Shown here: positions 1-8,986 of the stretch, one piece after another
Layout of the letters: every line of letters starts with the position of its first letter
Position numbering within the stretch: position 1 is the first letter of the stretch
Assembly (NCBI RefSeq): GCF_018829635.1
Contig: NZ_JAHKKG010000003.1
Location: 434,001 to 498,000, forward strand
Source: Paractinoplanes bogorensis
GTDB lineage: Bacteria; Actinomycetota; Actinomycetes; Mycobacteriales; Micromonosporaceae
Reading direction: 5' to 3'
DNA: 64,000 bases
Program-made: the position numbers and the translations under genes
Notes under the pieces: generated by a model
What the model was told of the DNA's origin: nothing
The model's database searches: none
The model's input: the letters and a program-made list of their open reading frames with translations, nothing else

Positions 1-31
1 CCCGTACGGGAAACCGGCCCTCGAAAAATGG

Positions 32-1357
32 TCAGCGGAAGAGATTGATCTGCTTCTCGTACCGGGCCCGCATCTCGTGGTCCTCGACCCCGAGACCCGG
101 TGAAGGAGCCAGGCACAGCACGCCCACCTTCCCGTCGTGCCGGTTGGCGTGCACCTTGGACACCGCCGTGCCGGTCTCGTCGAGCTTGTAGACGGCCGAC
201 ACCGTCGGATGCACCATCCCGCGAGCGATCAGCCGGTTCGCCTCCCACGCCTCGCGGTAGTTGGCGAAGTGCGTGCCGACGATCCGCTTGAGCCGCATCC
301 ACAGGTGCCGGTTGTCGTAGACGTGGTCGTAGCCCGACGTCGACGCGCACGTCACGATGGTGCCGCCACGGCGGGCCACGTAGACGCTGGCGCCGAACGT
401 CTCACGGCCCGGGTGCTCGAAGACGATGTCCGGGTCGTCGCCGCCGGTCAGATCGCGGACCAGGCCGCCGAACCGCTTCCACTCGCGCGGGTTCGGGGTG
501 TGCTCGTCGCTCCAGAACTCCAGCCCGGCCGCCCGCCGGTCGATGACCAGTTCGGCGCCCATCGAGCGGACCAGTTCGGCCTTGCGCTCGCTCGACACCA
601 CGCAGACCGGGATGCCGCCGCCGTTGAGCACCAGCTGGGTCGCGTACGACCCGAGCCCGCCGGCCGCCCCCCAGATGAGCACCACGTCGCCCTGCTTCAT
701 CCGCGCGCCGTTGGGGGAGACCAGCTGCCGGTACGCGGTGGAGTGCACCAGCCCCGAGACGGCCGCCTCCTCCCACGACAGGTGCCGCGGCTTGGGCATC
801 AGCTGGTTCGCCTTGACCAGGGCCAGCTCGCCGAGCCCGCCGTAGTTGGTCTCGAAGCCCCAGATCCGCTGCTCCGGGTCGAGCATGCTGTCGGCGTGCC
901 CCTCGGGCTCGGTCAGCTCGACGTTGAGGCAGTGCGCGACGACCCGGTCGCCCGGCTTGACGTTACGGACCGCGACGCCGGTGCGCAGCACCACGCCGGA
1001 GAGGTCCGAGCCGACCACGTGATACGGCTGGTCGTGCTTGCGGGCGCCGGGCACGCTGGCCCCGTAACGGCTCAGGAAACCGAACGTCGGCATCGGTTCG
1101 AAGATCGCCGACCACACGGTGTTGTAGTTGATGCTGCTCGCCATCACGGCCACGAGCACCTCGTCCGGCCCCACTTCGGGCGTGGGCACCGCGCGTACGT
1201 GCAGCGCCTTGGACGGATCCCGGTCGCGCGTCGCCATGCCGGCGAACATCTCGGTCTCCTCGGCCAGCACGACCGCGCCCCGATACCACTCGGGAACCGG
1301 CAGCGCGCCGACCTCCTCGGAGGGGGCTCTCTCCAGGGTGTCCAGCAGGTCGTTCAC
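32..1357 (-). CDS. ccr: Crotonyl-CoA carboxylase/reductase
   Basis: Reductive carboxylase that turns crotonyl-CoA, CO2 and NADPH into ethylmalonyl-CoA, the entry step of the ethylmalonyl-CoA pathway and a source of ethylmalonyl extender units for polyketides. The 442-residue product is full length for the family. A GroES-like N-terminal half precedes a Rossmann core with GAAGGLGS at residues 230-237. Asn79, Phe168, Glu169 and His363 line up, at a constant offset of two, with the four CO2-pocket residues (Asn, Phe, Glu, His) known from the Kitasatospora enzyme. I chose the GTG at 1357 because AAGGGGA lies just upstream; the frame stays open for 20 more codons but these run toward the divergent gene. 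With the thioesterase and LAL regulators nearby, a polyketide context is likely, although housekeeping acetate assimilation is possible. Confidence 0.93.
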   Translation of the reverse strand: MNDLLDTLERAPSEEVGALPVPEWYRGAVVLAEETEMFAGMATRDRDPSKALHVRAVPTPEVGPDEVLVAVMASSINYNTVWSAIFEPMPTFGFLSRYGASVPGARKHDQPYHVVGSDLSGVVLRTGVAVRNVKPGDRVVAHCLNVELTEPEGHADSMLDPEQRIWGFETNYGGLGELALVKANQLMPKPRHLSWEEAAVSGLVHSTAYRQLVSPNGARMKQGDVVLIWGAAGGLGSYATQLVLNGGGIPVCVVSSERKAELVRSMGAELVIDRRAAGLEFWSDEHTPNPREWKRFGGLVRDLTGGDDPDIVFEHPGRETFGASVYVARRGGTIVTCASTSGYDHVYDNRHLWMRLKRIVGTHFANYREAWEANRLIARGMVHPTVSAVYKLDETGTAVSKVHANRHDGKVGVLCLAPSPGLGVEDHEMRARYEKQINLFR

Positions 1358-1391
1358 GATTGTCCCCTTCCGCGAGTTAAGATCCGGTCCC

Positions 1392-2084
1392 GTGGTCTTC
1401 AGCCTGGCGAGCATCAACCTGCACTGCGGTCTCGATCACCGAGGCCGCCCCTTCGCGGTCAAGGACGCGATCGCGGCCCTCGACACCGATGTCGTTCTGG
1501 TGCAGGAAAACTGGTCCCGCACCGGCGCCGACAGCCTGGCCGCGCAGGCTGCGGCTGATTGCGGCTACACCGCGTACGGGGAAATCGCCCTGACCGACGA
1601 GGTCCGTCTCGCCGATCTGGAGATCTCCCGGGGTGCGGTGCCGGACGAGACCGGCACCTGGGGGCTGGCCCTGATGAGCCGCCTCCCCGCCTCGTTCCCG
1701 GCGGCCGTCGCGATCGGGTCCGCGCCGCGTGACGTGGTGGGGGAGCGCGCCGCCCAGGTGGCCCACATCGAAGGTGTGCGCCTGGTCAACGTCCACCTGA
1801 CCCACCGCGTCCTGCACGGCCCCCGGCAACTGCGACGACTCGTGTCCGGCCTGAGAAGCGATGACCGACCGACCGTGGTGGCGGGCGACTTCAACATGTT
1901 CCGGCCCACGATCGCGTTCGGACACCCCTATCGGCCGGTCGTACGCGGTCGCACCTTCCCGGCGCAGCGCCCGCTCCTGCAGCTCGACCATGTGCTGGCC
2001 GGGCCGGGGGTGCGGGTGGTCCGGGCGGAGGTGCTGCCGTCGTGCGGCAGCGACCACCGGCCCGTACGCGTGGAACTGGGTTAG
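1392..2084 (+). CDS. Endonuclease/exonuclease/phosphatase-family protein
   Basis: A 230-residue protein of the EEP (DNase I-like) fold: metal-dependent phosphodiester or phosphomonoester hydrolysis; substrate unknown. Signature pieces occur in order: an N-terminal strand with SLASIN, the metal-binding glutamate in VLVQENW, the VAGDFN aspartate/asparagine pair near residue 165, and the C-terminal catalytic SDHRPV. No signal peptide or membrane segment is visible. The start is taken at GTG 1392 because the protein fold begins there; upstream codons in the same frame are antisense to ccr. No good Shine-Dalgarno is seen, so a leaderless message is possible. It is divergent from ccr (34 bp gap) and its stop shares the tetranucleotide TTAG with the stop of the convergent thioesterase gene. 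Confidence 0.82.
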   Translation: MVFSLASINLHCGLDHRGRPFAVKDAIAALDTDVVLVQENWSRTGADSLAAQAAADCGYTAYGEIALTDEVRLADLEISRGAVPDETGTWGLALMSRLPASFPAAVAIGSAPRDVVGERAAQVAHIEGVRLVNVHLTHRVLHGPRQLRRLVSGLRSDDRPTVVAGDFNMFRPTIAFGHPYRPVVRGRTFPAQRPLLQLDHVLAGPGVRVVRAEVLPSCGSDHRPVRVELG

Positions 2085-2851
2085 ACCCCGGCCAGGGCGG
2101 ACAGTTCGCGGTCGACCTCGGCCATCACCGGCGCCGGCTTCTCGACCAGATAGAAGTGCCCGCCCGGGAAGGACGCCAGCCGGAACGCACCGGTCGTGAA
2201 GTCGCGCCATTGCTCCACCTCGTCCAGCGTCGCCTGCGGGTCCTCGGTGCCGGTGAGCGCGGTGATCGCGGCGTCCAGGCGGCGGCCCGGCTCGCTGCGG
2301 TGGGTCTCGACCGCGCGGTAGTCGTTGCGGATGGCCGGCAGGGTGAGCCGGCGCATCTCCTCGTCCTCCATCAGGCTCATCGCCGTGCCGTTGAGCTTCT
2401 CCAGCTCGGCCAGGAACGTGGCGTCGTCCTGCAGGTAGATCTGCGCGTCGGGCCGTCCGGCCGAGGGCGCCCGGCGCCCGGAGACGATCACCGTGCGCGG
2501 GGCGTGGGTGCTGCCCCGCTGCTCCAGGCGCCACGCGACCTCGTACGCGAGAACCGCTCCCATGCTGTGGCCCAGGAAGACCGTGGGCTTGTCGCTCAGC
2601 TGGAGCAGCTCGTTGGTGATCCGGTCGGCCAGGGTGGCGATGTCGGGCACCATCGGCTCGGCCCGGCGGTCCTGCCGGCCCGGGTACTGCAGTGCGACCA
2701 CGTCGATGGTGGGGCCGAACCGGGTCGCGACCGGATAGAAGAAGGTGGCGGCGCCGCCCGCGTGCGGGAAGCACACGAGACGACCGGTCTGGTCCGTGCC
2801 CGACCGGAACCGCCGGAGCCAGCTCGTCGTGGTGTCATCGGCAATGGTCAA
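2081..2851 (-). CDS. Type II thioesterase (editing thioesterase of PKS/NRPS)
   Basis: A 256-residue stand-alone alpha/beta-hydrolase of the GrsT/RifR type II thioesterase family. These enzymes free stalled or mis-primed acyl chains from carrier proteins of polyketide or peptide synthases in the cytoplasm. The family start motif CFPHAGGAA is at 27-35, the nucleophile elbow GHSMG places Ser96, Asp204 lies in GTEDPQ, and the catalytic His232 is in PGGHFYL. It follows the two LAL regulator genes on the same strand after a 78-bp AT-richer gap that may carry its own promoter. Together with ccr and the phosphopantetheinyl transferase it argues for a synthase cluster to the left of the window. The synthase itself is not in view. 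Confidence 0.92.
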   Translation of the reverse strand: MTIADDTTTSWLRRFRSGTDQTGRLVCFPHAGGAATFFYPVATRFGPTIDVVALQYPGRQDRRAEPMVPDIATLADRITNELLQLSDKPTVFLGHSMGAVLAYEVAWRLEQRGSTHAPRTVIVSGRRAPSAGRPDAQIYLQDDATFLAELEKLNGTAMSLMEDEEMRRLTLPAIRNDYRAVETHRSEPGRRLDAAITALTGTEDPQATLDEVEQWRDFTTGAFRLASFPGGHFYLVEKPAPVMAEVDRELSALAGV

Positions 2852-2911
2852 GGTTCGTCCTCGGGGTCGCGCTCGTCAGTCGTTGCCGTTGAGCACAACG
2901 CACGAAGCGCT

Positions 2912-2920
2912 GAATATCCC
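2912..2920 (-). promoter_or_regulatory. Candidate activator site upstream of thioesterase gene
   Basis: Read on the minus strand this is GGGATATTC, in an AT-rich pocket about 60 bp before the thioesterase start. The same nonamer in the same orientation occurs at 8008-8016, about 73 bp before the first LAL regulator gene. A second shared word, GAGCG followed by ACCCCG and GGA, lies closer to both start codons. A common binding site for the LAL regulators is an inference. Confidence 0.3.
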
Positions 2921-2929
2921 CTAGATAAT

Positions 2930-5479
2930 TCAGGTGGTCGGGAACTCCCCGGTCAGCACGGCGGCGGCCAGATCGACCCGGCTGCGGTAGCCGGTGCGGG
3001 TGAACAACCGCCCGAGCATGCCCTCGACGCTGCGGGCGCTGGTCATCAGCACGGTGGCCAGTTCGCGATTGGAGGCGCCGTCGGCCACCAGCGTGGCCAG
3101 CAGCCGGTCGTTCTCGCTGACGGTCACGGCCCGCTGCGGCACCGGGATGTTGTGCCGGCGCATCAGCCCGCGCAGCCGGTAGCGGTCGAGCAGCGCCTCC
3201 AGGCCGTTCAGCGCCTCGTACGCCTCCGGCAGCAGCGCGGGGTCACCGCCGGTCTCGACCACGGTCGCCAGCGCCACCGAGAGCATCCAGGGCTGTTCCA
3301 GCCGCCGGGCCACGGCGACGGCCTCGGCCCCGAGTTCCGGTGTGGGCTCGACCGAGAGCCGGGTCAGCAGGGCCAGCAGCCGGCTGCGGTCGGTCTGCTG
3401 GCGAGCGGCGTTGTCCGCCGCGGCCTCGGCGGCGGCGTGTCCCGCGGACGGGGCCAGCTGCGCCGACAGCAGCAGGAGTTCCTCGGTGCCGGCCACCGTC
3501 CCGCGCTCGGCCGCCCGCATCAGCCCCTCCCGGACATGGCGCGCGGCCAGCTCGTGGTCGCCGAGAATCTGGGCGATCATCGCGTCGATCGCGTCCAGCA
3601 GATGCGGCATCGGGCAGAAGTCGGTGCGGGCGTCGGCCACCGCCTGCCGGGCCGCGGTGAGCCGGCCCCGGCCCAGCAGCAGGGCCATGAACCCGTGCGG
3701 CACGTCCGGATCCGGACCGGCCAGGGCCATCCGGACGTGGTGCATGGCCTCGTCCCAGCGCCCGCTCTGCCAGGTCAGCAGCACGCGGTCCTGGGCCGGC
3801 AGCTGGTCCAGGGCGAGTCGTTCGCCGCGCAGCAACCGCTCGGCGCCGACCGTGTCGCCCAGCATGAGCAGGGTGCGGGTCACCATCCGGATCATCATGA
3901 GATGGGACCGGTGGTCCGGCCGCGGGTGTGCGATCAGTTCGCGCAGGTGCTCCGGGTGGCCGACCATGGCGCCGGACGTGGCGTGGACGATGCGAGCGTG
4001 CTCGCGCCCCTCGTCCCGCTGCCACGCTCCGAAATCGTTTGCGAGCATCCCGTACGCCTCGGCGTAGCGCCCGAGACAGGTCAGCGCGTGGGCCCGGTAG
4101 ATCAGCCGGTGCACCGGTGTCCGCCCGAACGCGTCCCCGCTGATCACCGCGGGATCGCGGCTGCCCCACAACCCGGCCACGTGGATCAGTGAGATCTCCA
4201 GCATGTCGAGATCGGACATCTCGGAGCCGAGTCCCAGCAACCGATCGGTGCCGAGCCGGGCCGCCTCGTAGTCGCCGTAGGCCGCGTTCGCCCCGGCCGC
4301 ACCGGCCAGCGCGGTCCAGCGCGGCGGACCGGGCACCATCTCGGCCGCGGCGGCCAAGCGGCGGGCCGCGACACCGGTGTCACGGCGGATGGCGACCAGG
4401 CCCAGCCGTTCCAGTTCGGCCGCCGCCCGTACGGGTTCGGCCGCCCCGCCGCCGCGCATCAGCTGCTCGGCCAGCACGGTGTCGGGCACCGAAGCGCCGT
4501 CGTTCCACACCGCCTCGACCAGCGCACGGGCCAGTTCGCCGCGCTCGTAGGGGGCGAGGGACCGGCCGGCCGCCCCGGCCCAGTAGGGCACCGCGAACCG
4601 CCATCCGGGGACCAGCACGCCCTCGGTCACCAGTTGGCGCAGCGCCGACCGGACCGTGGCCAGGTCGAGCCCGTAGGCCCGGGCGGCCAGCGCGGGCAGC
4701 CGGTCGCCGGTCGGATGGAGGACGGCGGCCGCCTTGGCCACCAGGCGCACCGGCTCGGCCGCCCCGGCCAACCAGTCGATCGACGGTCCGCCGGCCGGCG
4801 CCGGGAGGAAGTAGGCGTGGCCGTCCAGCACCCGGACGGCTCCGGACCGCTGCCACTCGTCGAGGGCGGCCACGACCGCGGCCGGGACTCCCCGGCACTC
4901 CCGCTGGACCCGTCCGGCCAGCGAGGCGTGCGGCCGGGCCCCGCCCAGCCGGGCCGCCGTCAGCTCCACGGTGGACGCCCGGGTCAGGGCCGGCAGCGGC
5001 ACGATCCGGGCCAGCCGTCCGGTGACCAGGCCGCGCAGGACCGTGCCGTTCTCGTCGTCGAAGAGGTCCGGCCCGGGCCGCACCGGGGCGCGCATGGTGA
5101 GCACCCAGCGGGGGCCGGTCGACCGGACCATCCGCTCGAGCACCGCTCGCGATTCGTCGTCGACCAGATGCGCGTCGTCGACCAGCACGGTCAGGCCGGG
5201 CCGGGCGGCCAGCAACTCCTCCACCCTCTCCTCCCCGGAGAAGGAGTGCGGAGTCAGGCGGCTCACCGCGTTGGCCAGCCGGGCCAGCACGGCGCCGGGC
5301 TCGTCGCGGTCGTGCCGGGTGAGCGCGATGCGCACGACCGGGCCCTCGACCTGCCGGGCGATCTCGGTCAGCACCGCGCTGCGCCCGATCCCGGCCGGCC
5401 CGGTGACCACCGTGACCGCCACGGTGCCGAGCGAGTCCAGGATGCGGCCGACGACGGACGCCCGGCCGATCAGGCGCAT
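2930..5479 (-). CDS. LAL-family LuxR-type ATPase regulator (second of tandem pair)
   Basis: An 849-residue large ATP-binding LuxR regulator (MalT/PikD type), usually a pathway-specific activator. The N-terminal ATPase domain has a Walker A-like loop GPAGIGRS (27-34) in which the invariant lysine is Arg33, and a Walker B-like LTVLVDDAHLVDD. A long helical TPR-like middle follows, then a C-terminal HTH_LuxR domain (SNRELATVLMTSARSVEGML and following). The ATG at 5479 overlaps the stop of the upstream LAL gene by 10 bp, so the two are translationally coupled. The frame is open further upstream, but that part is out-of-phase with the coding end of the upstream gene. Its closest targets are probably the thioesterase gene and polyketide genes beyond the left edge. 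The DNA-binding domain is convincing; ATP hydrolysis is doubtful because of the lysine change. Confidence 0.88.
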   Translation of the reverse strand: MRLIGRASVVGRILDSLGTVAVTVVTGPAGIGRSAVLTEIARQVEGPVVRIALTRHDRDEPGAVLARLANAVSRLTPHSFSGEERVEELLAARPGLTVLVDDAHLVDDESRAVLERMVRSTGPRWVLTMRAPVRPGPDLFDDENGTVLRGLVTGRLARIVPLPALTRASTVELTAARLGGARPHASLAGRVQRECRGVPAAVVAALDEWQRSGAVRVLDGHAYFLPAPAGGPSIDWLAGAAEPVRLVAKAAAVLHPTGDRLPALAARAYGLDLATVRSALRQLVTEGVLVPGWRFAVPYWAGAAGRSLAPYERGELARALVEAVWNDGASVPDTVLAEQLMRGGGAAEPVRAAAELERLGLVAIRRDTGVAARRLAAAAEMVPGPPRWTALAGAAGANAAYGDYEAARLGTDRLLGLGSEMSDLDMLEISLIHVAGLWGSRDPAVISGDAFGRTPVHRLIYRAHALTCLGRYAEAYGMLANDFGAWQRDEGREHARIVHATSGAMVGHPEHLRELIAHPRPDHRSHLMMIRMVTRTLLMLGDTVGAERLLRGERLALDQLPAQDRVLLTWQSGRWDEAMHHVRMALAGPDPDVPHGFMALLLGRGRLTAARQAVADARTDFCPMPHLLDAIDAMIAQILGDHELAARHVREGLMRAAERGTVAGTEELLLLSAQLAPSAGHAAAEAAADNAARQQTDRSRLLALLTRLSVEPTPELGAEAVAVARRLEQPWMLSVALATVVETGGDPALLPEAYEALNGLEALLDRYRLRGLMRRHNIPVPQRAVTVSENDRLLATLVADGASNRELATVLMTSARSVEGMLGRLFTRTGYRSRVDLAAAVLTGEFPTT

Positions 5480-7935
5480 CCGGTGCCGACCCGGCCCGCC
5501 AGCACCGCGGTGGCCAGCTGCACCCGGCTGCGGCAGCCGGTGCGGGCCAGCAGGCGGCTGACGTGTTCCTCGACGGTCTTCTCGCTCAGCCGCTCGCGCC
5601 GGCCGATCTGCCGGTTGGTGCGGCCCGCGCTGATCATCCGGAGCATCCGTTGTTCCACGGGGGAGAACCCGTCCGACGCGCTCCGGGCGGCCGGCACGCT
5701 CAGCCCGTGCTTGCGCAACGCCGAGGCCACCCACGCCTGCAGCGGTGCGGCGCCCAGGTCACGGGCGATCCCGTACGCCTCCACCAGGTGATCGGAACCG
5801 GCCACCATCAAGGCGGTCAGCAGCGCGGGCCGGTCGTCGCGGTCGCGGGCCAGCGCCACGGCTTTCGCGGCGGCGGCCGGATCGCCGAGCACCGCCGCCC
5901 GCGTCAGCAGCCGCGCCTCGGGATCGTCGACCTCGTCGAGCAGGCGCTGCGCCGTCTCGGTGGCGCCGCTGCGGACCGCAAGCTGGGCCAGGCGGGGCAC
6001 CAGCCGGGCCCGGCCGCGACGACTGGGTGAGGCGATTTTCCCGTACGCCGTCAGCACGCTCGCCAGATCGGCCGCACCCAGCTCGACCGGCCCGCACGAC
6101 GCCCACGCGACCAGGGCCGGGTCGGCCGGTCCGCCGTTGTCCGGACGCTCGCCGCCGGTCCCGGTCATCCGGCCCATCTCGACGGCCCAGACCCGCGCCA
6201 GCTGGTGGACCGGGGTCACGCCGGACCCGGTCAGTTCGACCTCGCGGGCCGCGGTCCGGGCCGCCTCGAAGTCGCCGCCCGTGAAACCGCGCAGCACCCG
6301 CCGGTACGCGGCCGGCAGGCTGCCCTCGGGGCAGTGGTAGCGCTCGCCGAGCACCGCCTCGAACGCGCTCGCCCAGTCACCCGGGTAGGTCTGCGCCTCC
6401 TCGCACCGCCCGATCGCGCCCAGCTCGGCCGTCGTCACCAGCCCCGATTCCGGCCGCGGCCCCGGCTCGCCGGCGGGCCGGGCGCCGGCCGTAACCAGTC
6501 CCGGCTCGGGAGGCTCACCGGCGAACCATCGGCGGGCGAACTCCAGTGCCGCCGGCACCCGCCCGTCGATCAGCAGCCGGTCCCGGGTGGCGTCGGGCAC
6601 CGGGATCCCGGTGTGCACCGCGGCCAGCATCGCCGCCGCCGCGAGATCACCGGCCATCTCCGGGGCCGGTCCGGTGGCGAGCACCGTCTCCACCGCGTCG
6701 CCCAGGTCGGACAGCCGGCCCGCGCGGAGCAGCTCGCGCAGCCAGCCCGCGGCGAGCCGGGATCGCAACCGGGGGTCGGTGGCCCGTTCCCAGGCGGCGC
6801 GGATCCAGTCGGCCCGGCGGCCCGGGCCGGTGTCCGGCCGGGCGATCAGGGTGAGCAGCAGCCGCATCGCCTCGTCGCCGGGGTCGGGTGCGCCGCGGTA
6901 GCCGGCGATGCGGTCGCCCAGCGCGCCCGGTTCGATGCCGGCCCCGTTCCGGCGGGCGGCCAGCATCGCCACCGCCAGGGCCCGCCGCCGCCCGGCCACG
7001 GCCCGCGAGCCGAGCCGGCGCAGCAGATGCGCCGCCACCGCGGGCGAGCTGCAGCGCAGGCGGCCCTCGTCGTCCTGGGTCAGCACGCCCGCCTCGGCCA
7101 GCCGGTCGGCCCGGCGGCCGTGCACACTCGTCGCGACTCCGGCCAGCCCGGCCGGCACGGCCAGTTCGGCCGGGCGCACCGGGTTCACCGCGAGGTCGGC
7201 CAGCACCGGGTCGCCGGGGGAGCCGAGCAGATCGGCGGTCCTCTCGGTGACCGGCAGCGGCCGGTCCGGCCGGGCCAGGCAGAGGCGGTCGTCCAGGGTG
7301 ACCAGCCGGCCCGCCCGGTCGAGCTCGGCGCACGTGTCGAGCACGGCCGCGGGGCAGCCGGCCAGCGGGCCCAGCCCGGCGTCGAGGGCGGCGTCCAGGG
7401 TCGCGTCCGGCCCGGCGCCGTAGTGATCGAGCAGCATCGCGGCCCGGTCGGCAGTGGTCAGCGGCGGCACATCGAGGACGATGTCGGCCCAGGCCGCCAG
7501 CCGTTCGCCGGCCCCGGTGCAGGCGGCGACGACGAGGACGCCGGGACGCCGGACCGCGTCGAGCGCGGTCGCCGCATCGGTGGCCGCGCAGGCGTCGTCG
7601 GCGATCAGGACGAGGGGGCGGCCCCCGGCGAGCCGGTCGATCGCGGCCCCGACCCGCAGGCTGGTGCGGACGAGGCCGCCGGTGGTGCGGGCCGCGTCAC
7701 CCAGGTGCTCGCGGAGCGCGCCGAAGATCGACCCCGCGGCGCCGGGGCGGACCGACAGGACCGCGGCGCCGTCGGCCCGCCAGGTCTGCTCGGCCGCGCG
7801 CAGCACCGTGGTGCGTCCGGTGCCACGACGCCCACGGAGCAGCGCGAGCGCCCCGCCGGCGGGCAGTTCGCCCGGTGCCCGGCGCAATGCCGCCAGGTGT
7901 TCGTCGCGGCCGTGAATCGTCCCGTTCGCTGGCAT
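5470..7935 (-). CDS. LAL-family LuxR-type ATPase regulator (first of tandem pair)
   Basis: An 821-residue LAL regulator. The P-loop reads GRRGTGRT (35-42), again with arginine (Arg41) replacing the Walker A lysine; the Walker B strand is PLVLIADDA. The middle is alanine/arginine-rich helical repeat. The C-terminal HTH_LuxR begins at [20 protein letters not shown] and keeps the recognition helix pattern [23 protein letters not shown] 7935 has GGGGAG upstream at usable distance. The gene opens a putative operon LAL1-LAL2-thioesterase; about 400 bp of non-coding DNA lie upstream. Two adjacent, coupled LAL genes could form a hetero-oligomeric activator (inference). Confidence 0.88.
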   Translation of the reverse strand: MPANGTIHGRDEHLAALRRAPGELPAGGALALLRGRRGTGRTTVLRAAEQTWRADGAAVLSVRPGAAGSIFGALREHLGDAARTTGGLVRTSLRVGAAIDRLAGGRPLVLIADDACAATDAATALDAVRRPGVLVVAACTGAGERLAAWADIVLDVPPLTTADRAAMLLDHYGAGPDATLDAALDAGLGPLAGCPAAVLDTCAELDRAGRLVTLDDRLCLARPDRPLPVTERTADLLGSPGDPVLADLAVNPVRPAELAVPAGLAGVATSVHGRRADRLAEAGVLTQDDEGRLRCSSPAVAAHLLRRLGSRAVAGRRRALAVAMLAARRNGAGIEPGALGDRIAGYRGAPDPGDEAMRLLLTLIARPDTGPGRRADWIRAAWERATDPRLRSRLAAGWLRELLRAGRLSDLGDAVETVLATGPAPEMAGDLAAAAMLAAVHTGIPVPDATRDRLLIDGRVPAALEFARRWFAGEPPEPGLVTAGARPAGEPGPRPESGLVTTAELGAIGRCEEAQTYPGDWASAFEAVLGERYHCPEGSLPAAYRRVLRGFTGGDFEAARTAAREVELTGSGVTPVHQLARVWAVEMGRMTGTGGERPDNGGPADPALVAWASCGPVELGAADLASVLTAYGKIASPSRRGRARLVPRLAQLAVRSGATETAQRLLDEVDDPEARLLTRAAVLGDPAAAAKAVALARDRDDRPALLTALMVAGSDHLVEAYGIARDLGAAPLQAWVASALRKHGLSVPAARSASDGFSPVEQRMLRMISAGRTNRQIGRRERLSEKTVEEHVSRLLARTGCRSRVQLATAVLAGRVGTGCA

Positions 7936-8335
7936 GTCCCGATCTCCCCGGGGTCGCTCGCCAATGGACGATCGGGGCGCCCGGAAAAGGCATCCATCGC
8001 CATTGTCGAATATCCCGGCATTAGCGCCGGGCGAGGTGATTGGCGTGGTGAGCCCGGTGCCGGTCCGCGGTCGGAGGGCTCGATAATGGGCGCCCGGTCA
8101 ACGAATGACATTGCTCGGGCGGCCATGATCGAAAGGCTATCCGCGGTATCCCGGCCCCGCAACCAGTGACTTCCGGGGTCGTATTTCGCTGACCGTAATT
8201 AGTATCTGATCTTGCATAAATCAAGGTTTTATCGACCGGTTCCGCGTGGAATTCCCGCCAGCTGTGCCCGAAATACCATCCGCGGTGACCGTCGCGTTCA
8301 TCCGGTTCGGCCGGGCCGGTGTATCGTGCGCCGCG
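7936..8335. other. 400-bp non-coding divergent region
   Basis: No convincing gene is seen here. The stretch separates the minus-strand LAL operon from the plus-strand phosphopantetheinyl transferase gene. It contains GGGATATTC (minus strand, 8008-8016) and a strikingly AT-rich island at about 8195-8235, where promoters for both directions could lie. Short open frames through it have actinomycete-atypical codon use and no ribosome binding site. Confidence 0.5.
8008..8016 (-). promoter_or_regulatory. Candidate activator site upstream of LAL pair
   Basis: Minus-strand GGGATATTC, identical to the word before the thioesterase gene (2912-2920) and in the same orientation relative to the downstream gene. 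It could be an autoregulatory LAL site; only two copies support this. Confidence 0.3.
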
Positions 8336-8980
8336 ATGTCCGAGATCCTGCGCACTGTGCTGCCCTCCACGGTCACCTGGGTCGAGACCCGCGACGATCG
8401 TGGCGTCACCGAGTTGTTTCCCGAGGAAGCCGCGGTGGTCGCGCAGGCGGTCGCCAAGCGGAGGGCCGAGTTCGCGACCGTGCGCTGGTGCGCCCGCACC
8501 GCGCTGGCCCGCCTGGGCGTCGCGGCCGCGCCGATCCTGCCGGGCCAGCGGGGTGCGCCGGGCTGGCCCGACGGCATCGTCGGCAGCATGACGCACTGCG
8601 ACGGCTATCGGGCCGCAGCCGTCGCGCGCCGCGGTGAGGTCTCGGCCCTCGGTGTGGACGCCGAGCCCGCGGCTCCGCTGCCCGACGGGGTGTTCGAGGC
8701 GATCGCCCGGCCGGCCGAGGCCGAGATGGTGAGCAAACTCTCCGTCCGCTCACCGGACGTCCACTGGGATCGCCTGCTGTTCTCGGCCAAGGAGTCCGTC
8801 TACAAGACGTGGTTCCCGGTGGCCGGCGTCTTCCTGGAGTTCGAAGAGGCCGAGCTGGTGTTCGATCCGGCCGCCGGCACCTTCCGGGCCCGGCTGCTGG
8901 TGCCCGGGCCGTGGCCTGAGCTCAGCGGGCGCTGGGCTCAGACCGGCGGCCTGGTCGTCACCGCGATCGCGCTCGCCTGA
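8336..8980 (+). CDS. Sfp/PptT-type 4'-phosphopantetheinyl transferase
   Basis: A 214-residue enzyme that moves the 4'-phosphopantetheine arm from CoA to a serine of acyl or peptidyl carrier proteins, activating fatty-acid, polyketide or peptide synthases. The family landmarks are present: GSMTHCDGYRAAAVA (83-97), the Mg-binding GVDAE (106-110) and the signature FSAKESVYK (149-157). The length fits the EntD/PptT branch. I start at ATG 8336 (MSEILRTVLP), where family similarity begins; 30 further upstream codons are open but unlike the family. There is no obvious Shine-Dalgarno. It converges, 6 bp apart, on a metallophosphoesterase gene that may carry out the reverse reaction. It likely serves the carrier proteins of the neighbouring cluster and the PosA-like synthetase at 32 kb. 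Confidence 0.9.
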   Translation: MSEILRTVLPSTVTWVETRDDRGVTELFPEEAAVVAQAVAKRRAEFATVRWCARTALARLGVAAAPILPGQRGAPGWPDGIVGSMTHCDGYRAAAVARRGEVSALGVDAEPAAPLPDGVFEAIARPAEAEMVSKLSVRSPDVHWDRLLFSAKESVYKTWFPVAGVFLEFEEAELVFDPAAGTFRARLLVPGPWPELSGRWAQTGGLVVTAIALA

Positions 8981-8986
8981 AGAGAT

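Noticed and set aside
2042..4192. A plus-strand 716-codon frame opposite the thioesterase and LAL genes
   Set aside because: The translation is low-complexity His/Arg/Gln/Val without domains, and the minus strand carries clear thioesterase and HTH motifs.
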